In this document: positions 24,516 through 36,744 of the stretch, one piece after another | How positions within the stretch are numbered: the first letter of the stretch is position 1 | Layout of the letters: each line of letters opens with the position of its first letter | Source of the DNA: Rattus norvegicus | Lineage: Eukaryota; Chordata; Mammalia; Rodentia; Muridae | Assembly (NCBI RefSeq): GCF_036323735.1 | Contig: NC_086023.1 | Coordinates: 15,921,501 to 15,985,500 of the forward strand | Reading direction: 5' to 3' | DNA length: 64,000 bases | Made by a program: the position numbers and the translations under genes | Notes under the pieces: model-generated | Seen by the model: only the letters and a program-made list of their open reading frames with translations | The model's database searches: none | What the model was told of the DNA's origin: nothing

Positions 24516-24940
24516 GAACTGCCCTTTGAGGCTGAGGGTCCAGCCCTCCTTACATGAGCATGATGTTCATATCATCACTATGTTCCAGATTCTGCTGTGC
24601 CTGTTGTCACTAAAATTCTCATATCTTTTTCTTAGACACCCAGTAAACACCAGTGGAATGCTTTCAGGCATCGAGTTATACAGTCATAATCTCATTTGGT
24701 AGCTACACTGGGATCATATTTTTGCTTTGGTATAGACTTTATTTGTCAAAAAGGTTTAAAAGTACAAAGTTTAGAGCCAATCCTTCTATTGATGTCATTA
24801 CTAACTTCCTAGTTGATTACACATGTGAGTTAAGAGCCAAATAGCAAATTCATGACTGAGTTTGTAAGAGGACTTTCAAGATAATAAATATAAAGACAAC
24901 AGTCTAGATAGATGTTTTTCAAAAACGTCAGAAATCCACA
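24516..24940. other. Unique DNA or unrecognised ERV interior
   Basis: No ORF of note and no known repeat. Because an ERV 3' end follows, part of it could be old ERV internal sequence. Confidence 0.4.
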
Positions 24941-25643
24941 ATATTTGAGATTTAAAGTCATTTATCTTTTGTTGAGATATATCTACTCCTAACAGTTCCC
25001 CTTCGGTGGGTTTAATGAAGAAGTTGAACATCTCTCCAGGTGAGGCAATACTTTGTGACTAGGCAGCCACTGGACAAAACTGCCTGTTTCATCTGCAGAC
25101 TAATACTGTCCAGAAAAGGACAAATTATGCAGAATAGTTGACCGATAAGCTCTGCCAATACAGGGTGATCAGCCCTTCCAAAATCTACATTTCAAGAGTC
25201 AGTTGATTTGGGGCCAGAAGGCTGAAGACTTGTGCTCACATGTTGCTAACAGAGGACTGTGCTGGTGGAGATTTGTCTCTACAACCTCTCAGTGCTGGAA
25301 GCTGTGTTAGGTTTCCTATGCATATAGATATTTGGTCATTCTCAGATTTCCGATGTAGTTCAAGACTGGTAAACTCATAGACAACCCAAGCTGTTTAGCA
25401 TTGAGAAAGATGATAAATTTGAAAGGGTGGTTTTTCAGATGGCATACAATCTCAAACCAGGATATAAGTCAGGAATAGAATTATAGTCTTGTAGCATAGA
25501 TTAAAATGTGCTTTATTTAATGGACAAAATTGATGGACTGGGTGTTGAGTATATCATATGTTTTATAAATTGTAGAATGGTAATACTTGTATTCAATTTA
25601 TATATAAAGGAAAAGGCCTTTTAAATGGACAAAAAGGGGGAAA
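24941..25643 (+). mobile_element. ERV internal 3' fragment ending in a polypurine tract
   Basis: The block resembles the 3' internal, non-coding part of a rodent ERV (for example 'gacaaaactgcctgtttcatc' and 'gtccagaaaaggacaaa'). Its right end is 'ggacaaaaagggggaaa', a classic polypurine tract directly followed by TG of an LTR. No gag, pol or env frame remains. The left boundary is uncertain. Confidence 0.55.
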
Positions 25644-25937
25644 TGTTGTGGTTTGTCCTGGAGTTATCTGTATTTTGATGCTAATTCTGCTGCCCCAAGG
25701 ACTGCTGCTTAGTCACTTACTCAGGACTCAGGTGACTTCAGCAGAACCTTTTCCCCATTTAAATTGTAAAATATAGGTGAGGGTCAGTACAGGATAGAAT
25801 GAAACCTGTCATTGGAAGAGAAGGAAGGAGGGGAGGGAGAAAAATTTGGGGGAATGGAAGATGGGAGGAAAAGCAGAGTAGCCATGGGACAACATGGAGG
25901 CTGATGTTAAGATTCCATGCTGTACATTTACAGGTTT

Positions 25938-25949
25938 TTGTGAATGTCC
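25938..25949. repeat. TSD of ID element, left
   Basis: TTGTGAATGTCC, matching 26070-26081 (TTGTGAATGTTC) at 11 of 12 bases. Confidence 0.85.
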
Positions 25950-26069
25950 TTTTTGTTTGTTTGTTTGTTTGTTTGTGTTTGTTTTTGTTTTTGTTTTTGA
26001 GCTGAGGACCGAACCCAGGGCCTTGTGATTACTAGCTAAATCCCCCACTGAGCTAAATCCCCAACCCTG
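25950..26069 (-). mobile_element. ID SINE (rat, BC1-related)
   Basis: On the minus strand the element begins with the ID head ('ggggatttagctcagtgggg'), carries the tRNA-like box region ('ccctgggttcggtcctcagc'), and ends in an A-rich tail with (AAAC)n units, seen here as (GTTT)n at 25950-25998. ID elements derive from the BC1 RNA gene and are unusually abundant in rat. The tRNA-type A and B boxes are only partly kept. Confidence 0.93.
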
Positions 26070-26081
26070 TTGTGAATGTTC
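26070..26081. repeat. TSD of ID element, right
   Basis: TTGTGAATGTTC; the LTR resumes after it. Confidence 0.85.
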
Positions 26082-26290
26082 TTAAGGGATGGATTTGTTC
26101 CAGGCTTTGTACATTTAGGTGGGCAATTATATCTTATCAATTGGCTTAGAGGTTATGTTGTGTGTTCGTTCTTGTGGAGAATTGAGTTTGGGAGAGTGTG
26201 TGGTGGCAGAGACACTGGGCCACCACAGAGCTGGGATGTTTGTTTCTGGCTAGATATCTAGCAGATATCATGCGGCACTGTGGTACTAGA

Positions 26291-28324
26291 CCCAGGGGGT
26301 CAAAGAAAACCATTTTTTATATTTCTATACCAACACTGTGCCATTTCTATTTTTACTTAGCATTCCTCAGGTATAGCATTATTTCTGTAAAGAGGTGGTA
26401 TTCTGTTCACTCACTTCCATGCTCATAGGTACTATCAACAGTCATATCTGCAACATACTTCTCATATATGGTGTTCTCTGCTACCTGCCAAGTATTCTCC
26501 ATTGTACTCGGTTATAAAATCCATGTGTAACTGAAGACATTGGCTTTGCATCATGCTGAGTTTAAAGTGCATACATGAGAAAGGGGAAAGACATAAAGAC
26601 ATCAGTAGCAGCAGGCAAGGAAAACATGGGGGTCATATTCCCCATGGTAATTTATTGAGGTATGAGACCATGATTGAAAGGAACACACTCCTGAAAAAGT
26701 ACTGTGCATAAATACATTCCTTAGTATTTTTACATTCATAATCTTAAAAGGAAAAAAAATATAGACACATTTAGGATATGTTCATCTCAAGTTCCTCAGG
26801 TTTTGTTTTACAAAACTAAAATAGTAAACAAGCAAGCCTTAAAGTATGGTTAGCTCACATAATTGCATTCCGGATGAAAGAAAAGGACACTCTTAAAAGT
26901 ATATATAGCAAGACTTGCCATCTGTGTTGTGTCCTCAATGACCATCACATGCTGTCCAACTTCTATCTGCTGAATACAGAGAGATGATTACACATGTCTT
27001 AAAGCTCTAACATGAAACAATATTTCTTTGGGTCTCCCTCTAAGTCTATAAGCAACAAACATAAAAATGCATACTCTCCTTGCTAGAACTCAAAAGATGG
27101 TTTTTGCTTAATGTTCAATATAATTGGATGGGTAACATAAAACCAGGATCCTTATTTACTATGTGTCTCCCAAGGCAAGCAGAAAGATCATTATCCTCTA
27201 GGCATAGACTAGGAGCAGGCATCTGGGGATGATGTTAATCATAGTACAGCCCATATCACCTTGATTTTTGCAGCCATGCTCCTCTTCACTTAGTGTTGGT
27301 AGCTATTTCCTTACTAGGTGGCAGACATCTCTTCAAACATCTGTGGTATTTTCTCTCCTTCCAGAAATTTTTTGTCCACAATGTTAAGGTGAAACTCTCC
27401 CTTCTCTTATGAACAACTAACTTACAAATTTGTTGTTGGGTGAACTCATTTCTATTTGGCTGATACAATGTTTGCTATTTGATCCTCATCATTTTCTAAT
27501 ATATATATACAGTCCATACACATTTTCCCACCCATCCTTGCCCTTTCACATTGATCATTCTATGATTTTTCTCTTCAAATAACTGATTGCCTCAGCACAA
27601 AGTGTTAGATATAGAACAGCGACTTTCCTTTTCTGTTCATCTTACTTTTTCAGTGGTAAATGAAGCCAATAAATTTCATGCTTTGTTTGCAGTATAAGAC
27701 TGTCAGGACTTGTTTACTATATTGAAGTGCAGAAAATTTATTAACTTTATAAATTTTAAAATATTTCACAGGTATGCATTTTACTGTCAAATATAAAATT
27801 CCAGATATCAGGTTTGTCAGTTGGTTTTACATATTTTTGTGAATAAATATCTATGGGAAGTTTGTTAATTTTGCTTTATTCATATTGTTGTCATTAAAAT
27901 GTCTTCATACTCCATTAAACCTTCATTCATGAAGCTTCTGATTTTGAAAAGAAAGATGTTTTGGTTGTGGTATTGGTACAGAATTTTAAAATATAAGTTT
28001 AGTAATTCATGAATAAATGAATGTACAAAAAGTAGTCAAGAGATCTTATGACTACTTTTTCAGGTTATTTAAATTTATTCATGACAGTTAATGAATTATC
28101 TTGTCCTTAAAATGTCATGTTTCTTTTCTCTATTCTTAAGTAAAATGCTAACAATTGAACTTGCTTGGGGATATCCCTTAGACTAGAAACAGAGCAACAG
28201 CTCTGTTTTTGTTACAGACTTTGCAAAGTGATGTGTAATTATGTAATGCTTATCTGGGACTTTAAGAAATTAAAATAAAGTAAAATCCCATTTTAGAAGA
28301 CAGAGAATGGATGATGAAAAGAGT
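26291..28324. other. Unique AT-rich DNA, no gene seen
   Basis: Scattered short frames lack domain similarity, codon bias or splice context. No repeat I can name. Confidence 0.5.
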
Positions 28325-28490
28325 GAAGACATTCCAAAGGGCAGTAAGGGGGGGAGGGTGGGGAGGGGAATACCCGTATAGAAGGGTAGGGGTTAGTGGA
28401 GATGTTGGCCTGGAAACCAGGAAAGGGAATAACAATTGAAATGTAAATAAGGAATACCCAATTTAATAAAGATGGAAGAAAAAATAAATG
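28325..28490 (+). mobile_element. L1 3' terminus, heavily 5'-truncated
   Basis: Shows the G-rich block of the L1 3'UTR (28347-28368), then 'ggaaaccaggaaagggaataac' and an A-rich tail ('aataaagatggaagaaaaaataaa'). It is immediately followed by older L1 ORF2 sequence, so it probably inserted into that copy. Confidence 0.8.
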
Positions 28491-29215
28491 GGATCCCATT
28501 AATCTGAAAAGCTTCTATAAGGCAAAGGATACAATTAATAGGACAAAACAGAAACCTACAGATTGGAAAGACCAATCCTACATCCATCAGAGGGCTAATT
28601 TCCAATCTATTTAAAGAACGCAAAGTGTTTGACACCAACACACCAAATAACCAATTAAAAAATGGTATACTCAGTTAAACACAGAAAACATAATAGTGGA
28701 ATCCCAAATGGTTGAAAACACTAAAAGAAATGTTGAATTTCTTTAGGCATCAGGGAAATACCAACCAAAATGACTCTGAGATTCCACTTTATGCCCATCA
28801 GAATGGCTAAGATTAAAAACTCAAAGACAGCACATTTTGGCCTGGGTGGGGAACAATGAGAATAGTCCCCCATTATTGGTGAGAGTGTATACTTGCACAA
28901 TCTCTCTGAAAGCCAATTTTTCAGAAAATTGGTCATATTTCTAATTCAAAATCCAGCTATACTAGAATTGGACATATACCCAAAAGATGTCACACTATTT
29001 CACAAGGACATGTACTCCAGTATATTCATAGCAACTTTATTCATAATAGCTAGAAACTGGAAACAATCCAGTTGCCCCTCAGCTGAAGAATGAAGAAAGA
29101 ATATATTTATTTACACAGTGGAATACTACCTAGCTATTAAAAACAAGAACATCATGAAATTTGCAGGCAAATGGATGGAATCGGAAAGTATCATTCCAAG
29201 GTAACCCAGACGTTC
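28491..29215 (+). mobile_element. Old L1 ORF2 C-terminal fragment
   Basis: Follows the last 240 codons or so of ORF2 (landmarks: 'gggctaatttccaatctat', 'tggacatatacccaaaagatg', 'gtggaatactacctagc'). Many stops. The frame 28893-29093 reads LDIYPKDV and FIATLFIIARNWK, clear ORF2 homology. The matching 3'UTR probably resumes at 29508. Confidence 0.82.
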
Positions 29216-29239
29216 ATGAGACTACAGATGCCCTAGCAT

Positions 29240-29340
29240 ATGTGTGGAGGTCAGAGAGCAACTGTTTGGAGTGCTTCTTTCCCTCTACTTTTTACATGGG
29301 GTTTTCTTTACCTGAGGAACCATCATCCCAGACCTTCTAA
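29240..29340 (-). mobile_element. Candidate old B4-type SINE fragment
   Basis: The run 'gtgtggaggtcagagagcaact...ctttccctctact...tacatggggtt' resembles the tail half of B4/RSINE1-type SINEs. It is strongly diverged and the orientation is a guess. It lies in a stretch that interrupts an old L1. Confidence 0.35.
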
Positions 29341-29507
29341 GGTCTTTAGTTTCTCACGAAAGTTCTGGTGAGGAACTGAATCTGAAATCACAAAATTTTT
29401 CCTGGCATAGTTGAATTTTATATAGAAGCAAAAGTTTTTAGTAGTGATTATTTAGTTTTCAAAAACATATATTTAAGACATGGTTGTAGGCTTTTAAATA
29501 TCAACAT

Positions 29508-29985
29508 CTGGGAGGCTCTGCCAGAGCCTGACCAATTCAGATGTGGCTGTTCTCAGCCAACTGTCAGACTGAGTACAGGGATCCCAGTGGAGGAGTTAGG
29601 GGAAGAACTGAAAAAGCTGAAGAGGTTTGCAATCCCACAGGAAGAGCACAATATCAATCAGACCCTACTCCCGAGACTAAACCACCAATGAAAGAGTACA
29701 CATGGAGGAACCATGACTCTAGCTGCATATGTAGCAGAGCATGGCTTTATCTGGTATCAATGGGAGGGGAGGCCCTTGGTCATGTGGAGACTCAATGCCC
29801 AATATAAAGGAATGCTAGAGTGGTGAGGCAGGAGTGGGTGGGTAGTTGGATTGGGAGCACACTCATAGAAGCAGCAGGAGGGGGATGAGATAGGGGGTTT
29901 GCAGAGGGGAAACCAGGAAGGGGGATAACATCAGGAATGTAAATAAATAAAATAATCAATAAAATGATAGATAGATAGATAAGTT
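29508..29985 (+). mobile_element. Old L1 3'UTR with A-rich/GATA tail
   Basis: Begins 'gggaggctctgccagagcctgac', a landmark of older rodent L1 3'UTRs, and continues through 'actctagctgcatatgtagc' and a G-rich block to an impure tail (AAAT units, then GATA units at 29968-29982). It is probably the continuation of the L1 at 28491-29215. Confidence 0.82.
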
Positions 29986-30793
29986 ATTTGCCTTTAATTA
30001 ACATTATATTATGAAGCATTTTAGTGTTGTTTATATGCATTTTACATTTTCTCAACACTTCATTCTACATTATGTATTCAATTGACTAAAAGATGAAAAG
30101 ACATTCCTCAGGGTTTGTCTCCAGACTATATTTTATCATAGCTGCTCTTGTTTGTGCTGTTTCAGTCTTATGCTTACAAGCTGCCAATAGTTATTATTAT
30201 TCACACACATAACATATCCCAGAAGACAACTTTCTAGGTTGATTTTCATCTGTCACCTCACTTCTACCCATTTATCTGCAGGCATGGGAGCTTGCAGGCG
30301 AATCTGTTTTAACCTGTCATCTCTAGGAGTGCTGACTTTAGTCATAAATGCTACCAAATTTGATTATTTTAAAAATAATTTTTTTTTTAAAAAAACAAAT
30401 TGATCTTATTTTTCCAATTCTCCAGTTCCTCCCAGATCTTCCCCCCTCCACCATGGCTAAGAGCTTGAGACTAGATAGACCATGACCTACAAGCAAATTT
30501 AATCACTTTTTTCTCTTGGAATAAACACATTTGTGATTGTTCCAGAGACACCACTAATGCACCATCTTAAGTAAGGAAAGAACTAAAAGCACATCCTTTT
30601 TGAAGTCACTTAAAAAAGAATCAGCCCATATTTAATTTTTCTATTTCACACTCTCTCTCTTTCTTCCCCAGTCTGTCTGTTGTATATATCTGAAATTATG
30701 CTAGCCTAAAGAATATTGTCTTCTACATTTGTATCTGTGTCTGCATATTTGTGTGACACATACATTCTCTCTCTGTCTGTCTCTCTTTCAATT

Positions 30794-30830
<37 letters not shown>

Positions 30831-31235
30831 CTGTGTGTGTTCAACCTTCATATTTGCTGCTTTCAATAAATCATACATATATTCTTCTGGGTCACATGCT
30901 TACAAAGGCACATAGTTTAATAGTATAGCTACACATTAACCTAATATGTAAAAGCTATACCTATGGGAAATCCAAGGCAAGTAGTATTGATTGTTAGATT
31001 GTTCTCTTGAAGGCTTTTTAAACAAACTCAAAGTAGAATATCAGTCCTGATTCTTAAGTAATTTCAAGATATATTATTGACATTTGCTGTGAGATCCAGA
31101 AAAAGTTACAGTCTCTTAAAATATGAGACATTTTCATCATAATGTATTTTCACAATTCTGCTAAAACAACAAAGCATAAAATAAGTCTTAACAACACACT
31201 TCTTTACACAGTTCAGTGCCTCATTAAGCTATCTT
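29986..31235. other. Unique DNA with simple repeats
   Basis: No gene seen. At 30370-30470 an A/T homopolymer followed by 'ccaattctccagttcctcccagatc' may be an old antisense L1 end. CT-rich and TCTG-rich sequence occurs at 30646-30790 and (GT)n at 30794-30840. Confidence 0.5.
30794..30840. repeat. (GT)n microsatellite
   Basis: GT repeats with two interruptions, preceded by a CT/TCTG-rich stretch. Confidence 0.95.
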
Positions 31236-31690
31236 CCGAGAAGCTCTTTTTTGCATTAGATAAGAACTATCAGAGAGCTCCATAATTGGACAATGTTCAG
31301 AGACTGTGAGACTTTTAAGCATTGATTCCTAAATAGGATGTCTTCATCAATGCTCAGGGATCTATATGGAAAAGGAGGCAGAAAGATGGAACGAGCCAGA
31401 GGGGATGGGTGCCTCCAAGGAAGAGTTCCTTCCAGATACATCAGGACTGCTATACACACAAATTAATGGAAATCGTTGCAGCACACACAAGGAATGTACA
31501 GGTTCTAGCCAGATGTGGTCCCAGCCCTAAGAGAGAGTACAAGGGCTCCCACCTGTAATCAAGAAGATATCTGTAACTAATACCTGATGACCAAAAAAAT
31601 CAATTTTGCCTATGGATTCTCACTGTGCATATTAACCATACTTTTAGGTAGACCACCATGTCAACAGCAGTCTTCGGAACCAACGTATTA
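31236..31690 (+). mobile_element. Lx-type L1 3'UTR fragment
   Basis: Landmarks in order: 'ggacaatgttcagagactg', 'agcattgattcctaaat', 'gaggcagaaagatgg', 'gagccagaggggatgg', 'ggttctagccagatgtggtc', 'caagaagatatctgtaact'. These fit the long 3'UTR of old Lx-type L1s. It is diverged, without a visible tail or TSD. Confidence 0.6.
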
Positions 31691-32794
31691 TAGGTAATAG
31701 AGCTTGATATCAGGTTGTCAGGTCTGCAGAAAAACAAACCACACCAAAACAAAACAGTTTATATGATGAACTTTTGTGCTGCTCCAAATCTTTCAAATAG
31801 TAAAACACAGGGCTGTACCATGAATAACAAAACCTTCATTATAATTCTTCATCAGATGTGTAAAAACATGTATGTTTTGGCCTTCTATTCTGTCAGGTTT
31901 AAAATTTCTTCATTGTGTCTTTCTTTTCTTTCTTCTTGTCTTCCTTTGAAATTTTTTCTTTTAGTAACCTATAATTTCCATTTAAAATTTAAAGATAATA
32001 TATAATCCTCTGAAATTTCTTCTTTTAGCGTAATTTGACTTGAAGAAATAGATATTTATTTGGAAATAAAAACTACAAGTTTGTAGCTGAGAAGATCCAG
32101 ATCAACTTGACTTTCTAGAAAAGACTGAGTATACTCTTTAGACAAAGCACTTACCCTATATATAATAATGTGTTTCAAATGCAAACATCAATAAGCTTAA
32201 ATATCTTTTCTTGTCCCTTATATGAGTTTCGTAACAAAATAGAGATCATTTCCACTCAACTACTGATAGACACAGATTTTGGAAACAAAATCGAGAAAAA
32301 AGAGTAAAAATGGGAAGATCCAATTACAGGATGGAATTGGATGAATCAGATTTATTCATTGTGGTTAGAATGGGACATGGTACATATTTTCCAAATAACA
32401 AATAGAATTACATAGGACTACATGGTCCAGTCTGTTCATTCATTAGTTTATATCTAACAGAAATCACAACACCTATTCAAATCAAGCCATGTATGTGTTT
32501 TTGTGTTCTTACCACAGCAATGGGGCAGGTAAGTGAAGCCTACATCCCAGCACCTCACCTACTGTGGTTGACTTCTGGTTGGATACTTGCTGTCAAAGGA
32601 AAGATAAATAAGGCCTGCATGAACCAGTGTTAGGTGCAGTCATAGTGATAGCCAATCTGTCTGAGAAGTGACCTGTCATATGGGAAAAATATCATTTAAG
32701 CCTATGAATAATTCAATGTGCATAAAGATAAAATTATACACATCATGAATATAACTCATCCAATGGAAAAAGGCTAATATGACCCACATTGTTC
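31691..32794. other. Unique AT-rich DNA, no gene seen
   Basis: No ORF of interest; nothing recognised. Confidence 0.5.
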
Positions 32795-33575
32795 TTTTTC
32801 AAAATTTATTATTTTTTCACATTCCAGATTGTATTGCCCTCCTGGATCATCCCCCAACAGGTCCACATCCCATACCTCCTCCTCCTTGGCCCCTTTCTCC
32901 ACATGGATGTCCCCACCCCATCAATCCCACCAACCCCACCAGACCTCTGAACTCCCTGGGGCCTCCAGTCTCTTGCTTCTCTGACTGATCCCAGACATGG
33001 TAGTCCTCTGCTGTATATGTGTTGGGGTCCTCATATTAGCTGGTGTGTGCTGCACGGACGGTGATGTTGTCTGAGACATCTCAGGGGTCTGGGTTGATTG
33101 AGACTGCTTTTCCTCCACAGGGTTTCCCTCCTCCTCAGCTTCTGCCATCTTTTCCCTAATTCAACCACAGGGGTCATTGGCTGGATACAAATATCTGTGT
33201 CTGGCTCCTTCAGCTGCTTGTTGGGTCTTTTGGAGGACAGTCATGATAAGTCCATTTTGTGAGGTCCCCATAGACTCAGATGTGGTGTCAGGTCTTGGGG
33301 CTTTCTCCTGAGTTGGATCCCACTTTTGGCATGTCACTTGACTGCCTTTTCCTCAGGTGTATCACCATTTGTTTCCCTGCAGTTCTTGAGGCAGGAACAA
33401 TTCTGCATCAGAGCTTTCACTGTGGGATGGCAACCCCATCCCTCACTTGATGTCTTGTCTTTCTGCTGGAGGTGGACTCTACAAGTTTTCTCTCCCCACT
33501 CTAGGGCATGTCATCAAGGGTTCTTCCCTTTGAGTCCTGAATGTCCCTCACCTCCCAGGTCTCTGGTCCCAATGG
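32795..33575 (-). mobile_element. Lx-type L1 3'UTR, antisense
   Basis: On the plus strand it runs T-rich start, C-rich block, 'ctgaactccctggggcctc', 'gtcctctgctgtatatgtg', 'tccctcctcctcagcttc', 'gtatctgtgtctggctcc'-like text and 'gaggtggactctacaag'. A second copy with the same landmarks in the same order is at 60425-61215. The 126-codon frame at 33326-33706 lies within or across it and is not a gene. Confidence 0.75.
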
Positions 33576-35450
33576 AACAAAGGAGACATGAAAACACAAA
33601 GATGTGTTGTAAGTACTTTTCTCACTGCTGTGACAACTGTTTCACAGTAAAGCAAGGAAATTATGGTGCTAAGAGCTTAAGATTGCTGCTCATACTATGC
33701 CAATAGTCAAGAAGCAGGGAAAAATCAAATTTGTGCTCAACTCTTGCTCCACATTTTATTCAGTTTTGGATCCGAGTCCAGAAAACTGTGTTCTAAAAAT
33801 TATAAGTAGAATCCTTCTATCTTAGCTAACTTAATCAGATAATCTATCAGAGGTCTGGACAGAAACTAACCATTCACAGACATAATTAGAGATCTGTCTC
33901 TTCGGTGATTCTTTAGTGTGTCAAATTGATAATCCATTCCAAGCATCACAACAAATCTCTTGTCAACTTGACACCCAAACATATCATTTTTAAACAATAA
34001 TACTTCAATGAAATGCTTAGGTACATTGTTAGCTTGTAATGCAGGACTCCTTCGGTCCAATGATGTAAATCACCACAGACATTAATAGTGATAATATTGA
34101 TTAAAACTTCAAAGACTGTCCTGGGACTCACGTTAATCTCTTACAAGATCTTAACCTTGTACAATCAGAAAGCATGCTATACCCTTCTAACATATAGTGG
34201 CACAATCTAAAAATTCACAATTTAAAGGTGAATAAATGGGGTACAACAAAGAATGACTGAACAGTATAAGATGAGAAATCAAAGAGAAAGCACCAAAACC
34301 TGCATTTTCATGTCTGAATTCTGGGCCTGTGATGAAAATTTTGGGCCATCAAACTGCTTGAATGCACTCATACCTTCCTCTCTGCTGCCCATAGAACACA
34401 TACCCTCTCTCTTGAGATGATTGTACTCCATATATGTATCTTTCCTTGGTGAACATGATATGGTCCTGGAATCTCTGTTCTGCTCATGACTGCTTGGATC
34501 CTATACTCTTCTTTTATCATTTATATTGAGATAACTACTTCTGGTCTCCTATGGACTCCAACACTATTTCCTACTGCTTGATCACAGCTCTTCTTTGATT
34601 CTGTGAAACAAGAGTCAACAGGAGTCCACTCTTGCAAAATTCCTGTCTGTAAAACAAGTACTACTAGGATGACACAAGTTCTGCAACAGGTTGAAAATAT
34701 CCTACCTCCTATTGACTACTTTATTATCTTTTGTGTGCTGACCATGGATAACGACTTTTCTGGGCAGTTGTTCTGAGGAGCAGAGAACCCTCTCAGCAGC
34801 ATGCTCAGTTCAGAATATCTCCTTTTAAGTAAGTTTGCATATTTGCAAGTTAGATGCTATGAATGGGTGGGGTCGTATCCTCAGTGCCACAGACAAATTG
34901 CCTTACAAACACATGTAGCTATGATCACAAAGGCCTCAGAAACAATACTAAGGGCAGATATATTATGTTGTGCCTTATCCTCTCAGCAGGAGGATCTACT
35001 TTTAGCCATCACCACCAGCGAATATCCTGTAGATTCTTTTGTTGTTGTTGCTGTTGTTGTTGTTACTATTTATATTGCCTTAATAACTTATCTTTTCTAA
35101 TATCCCATAAAAGTCATAGAATCCCACCTGAAGTAATAATGAATCCATGTCAATCCCAGATGGATAGTAAAGAAAAGTTCAATAAAAACATTCTACAGTG
35201 CTATGAAAATTAGAGGACCTGTGGACTCTATACAAAGCAATTAATATTCCTTACTTTCAAATTTTAACAATAAGCAATACACAGCTATCCCTTGTCATCT
35301 TGACATGCAAACATCTCTGTTAATCCATAACATTTTTTCTTATTCACCCCCAAGATCACATAGGAATATCAACATTACAATACGAGCATTCCAAAATTTA
35401 AAAGCTCTGTAGTCTATAAAAATTTAAACATAAATAAATCAATCTATTGC
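33576..35450. other. Unclassified DNA, possibly including a very old repeat
   Basis: No gene seen. Phrases such as 'tcttgtcaacttgacacccaaa' (33959-33980) and 'aaacctgcattttcatgtctg' (34298-34317) remind me of a long rodent repeat but are too diverged to call. A (GTT)n tract lies at 35040-35064. Confidence 0.35.
35040..35064. repeat. (GTT)n microsatellite, short
   Basis: Eight GTT-like units with one CTG variant. Frames across it give poly-Val or poly-Cys artefacts. Confidence 0.9.
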
Positions 35451-35690
35451 ATTGGCAATAGTGACTGAGTTTGGTGGCTGAATATGGGATTGATCCAGCT
35501 CATTTTTCCAGTGTAGGAGAATACAAAGGTGTTGAGGTGGGAGTGGGTAGGTAAGAGTGGGGGCATCTTCATAGAAGCAGGGTAAGGGGGAAGAAGGGAT
35601 GGGAGATGAGAGATGGGAGAAAGGGGATAACATCTGAAGTGTAAATACACAAAATATCCAATAAAGAAATAAAAAAATAAATAAATCTCC
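35451..35690 (+). mobile_element. L1 3' end with inverted 5' part
   Basis: The right part (about 35511-35690) is a plus-strand L1 3' terminus: G-rich block, 'gataacatctgaagtgtaaat', then an A-rich tail. The left part (about 35451-35505, 'agtgactgagtttggtggctg') reads in the opposite orientation; compare the antisense L1 at 39268-39290 ('agtgtctgggtttggtgtctg'). This is the signature of twin priming during insertion. Confidence 0.65.
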
Positions 35691-36479
35691 TTAAATATTT
35701 AGTCTCTTTCCCACTAGCCCACTGTTTATATTCTTCTGTGAGACTAAAGGATCTTTCCTTTGCTGCAGTATTTCTATTTTCTGACCCATTAATTAAGAGG
35801 AAGATACCTTTCAAGCACACTTCCACTGATTAACTTAGATTATTTGCTTAAACTATATCTTAGTTTTTGTTATTAATGTAACATATGTAGAATTAAAATT
35901 TTAAGTGCCTAAGGAAAATACAAGCCTATTTGGGCATAATAAAATTGCACACCTGTCTCAAGTTAATAAGAAAAAAAGAAATCTAAAAAAAAATGACACC
36001 ATGCCCTTTAAAAAAAATTGCACACCTGAATATAAGAGGTGTGTTTGACAAATAACAAGAATGAAGGAGACTAACACCATTGGGCCAATAAGCCTGTTCA
36101 CACAATTTTATATCATCACTCATTTTTATTAAATACACTGACTGTCACCTTGAACATCTACCTGCTCTTTGCTTTTTCTTCACTGTGTGACAAGAGATTT
36201 ATCAAAGCTGCTTGTAGAAGTCTAAATGGCATCAGTAGCATCAGTGAATCTGTCATTTTACTGTGAACCTATCCAGAGAATTTTGAGGATGAGAGCATAC
36301 ACATTAACACATACACATACACAAACAGATACATCATGTTATTTTAAGATAATTTGCTTTTCTAATCATTTTCAGTAACTATGTAAAACACCCATAAAGT
36401 ATTAATTATGTATAAATTTGCAAAGTATATATGCATACATATATACATATATAAAATTTGTTTTAAACTCTTGTTCATT
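35691..36479. other. Unique AT-rich DNA, no gene seen
   Basis: A-rich runs and short ATA repeats only. Confidence 0.5.
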
Positions 36480-36560
36480 AGGGGGATTTGGGAATGAAAC
36501 ACAGTGCTTTTCACATGCTAAGCAAGAGCTATGCTATTAAGGTAATCCTAGCCTACTTTT
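36480..36560 (-). mobile_element. tRNA-derived SINE head (ID/B4-like), antisense, old
   Basis: The reverse complement resembles the ID/B4 head: plus-strand text 'gggaatgaaacacagtgc', 'cacatgctaagcaagagct', then 'taatcctagcc' corresponds to the antisense of the conserved tRNA-like region. Short and diverged. Confidence 0.5.
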
Positions 36561-36723
36561 TCTATAGTTATTAATATATTCTAGATAGTTGACACACTTT
36601 TTGTGGCAATTATAAAAATACAACCAGAATTGTATGTCTGATGGAAAAGTTCATATGTTCTGAAGAGGACTTGTTTCTGACACTATAGCATACTACTAAG
36701 AATCGTATTTTATTCCACTAGAT

Positions 36724-36743
36724 AACACACACACACACACACA
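36724..36743. repeat. Short (CA)n
   Basis: Ten CA units directly before the B3 SINE. Confidence 0.9.
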
Positions 36744-36744
36744 T

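Larger units (their letters stand above)
25644..26290 (+). mobile_element. ERV 3' LTR, interrupted by an ID SINE
   Basis: Starts TGTTGTGG right after the polypurine tract. The LTR continues on both sides of the ID insertion (25950-26069), the flanks joining across a 12-bp TSD. I cannot fix the right edge: no clear CA end plus TSD was found, so 26290 is an estimate. No 5' LTR partner was identified in the window. Confidence 0.55.

Noticed and set aside
17460..24522. GGAACT as TSD of the old full-length L1
   Set aside because: Six bases in A-rich context can match by chance; the edges are not precise enough.
25999..26067. Functional tRNA gene
   Set aside because: The tRNA-like part belongs to an ID SINE with A-rich tail and TSD, with altered box sequences.
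33326..33706. 126-codon ORF as a possible host exon
   Set aside because: Most of it lies in an Lx-type L1 3'UTR that has a second copy at 60425-61215.
36421..36455. ATA-rich short repeat as a regulatory element
   Set aside because: Low-complexity AT sequence with no further support.
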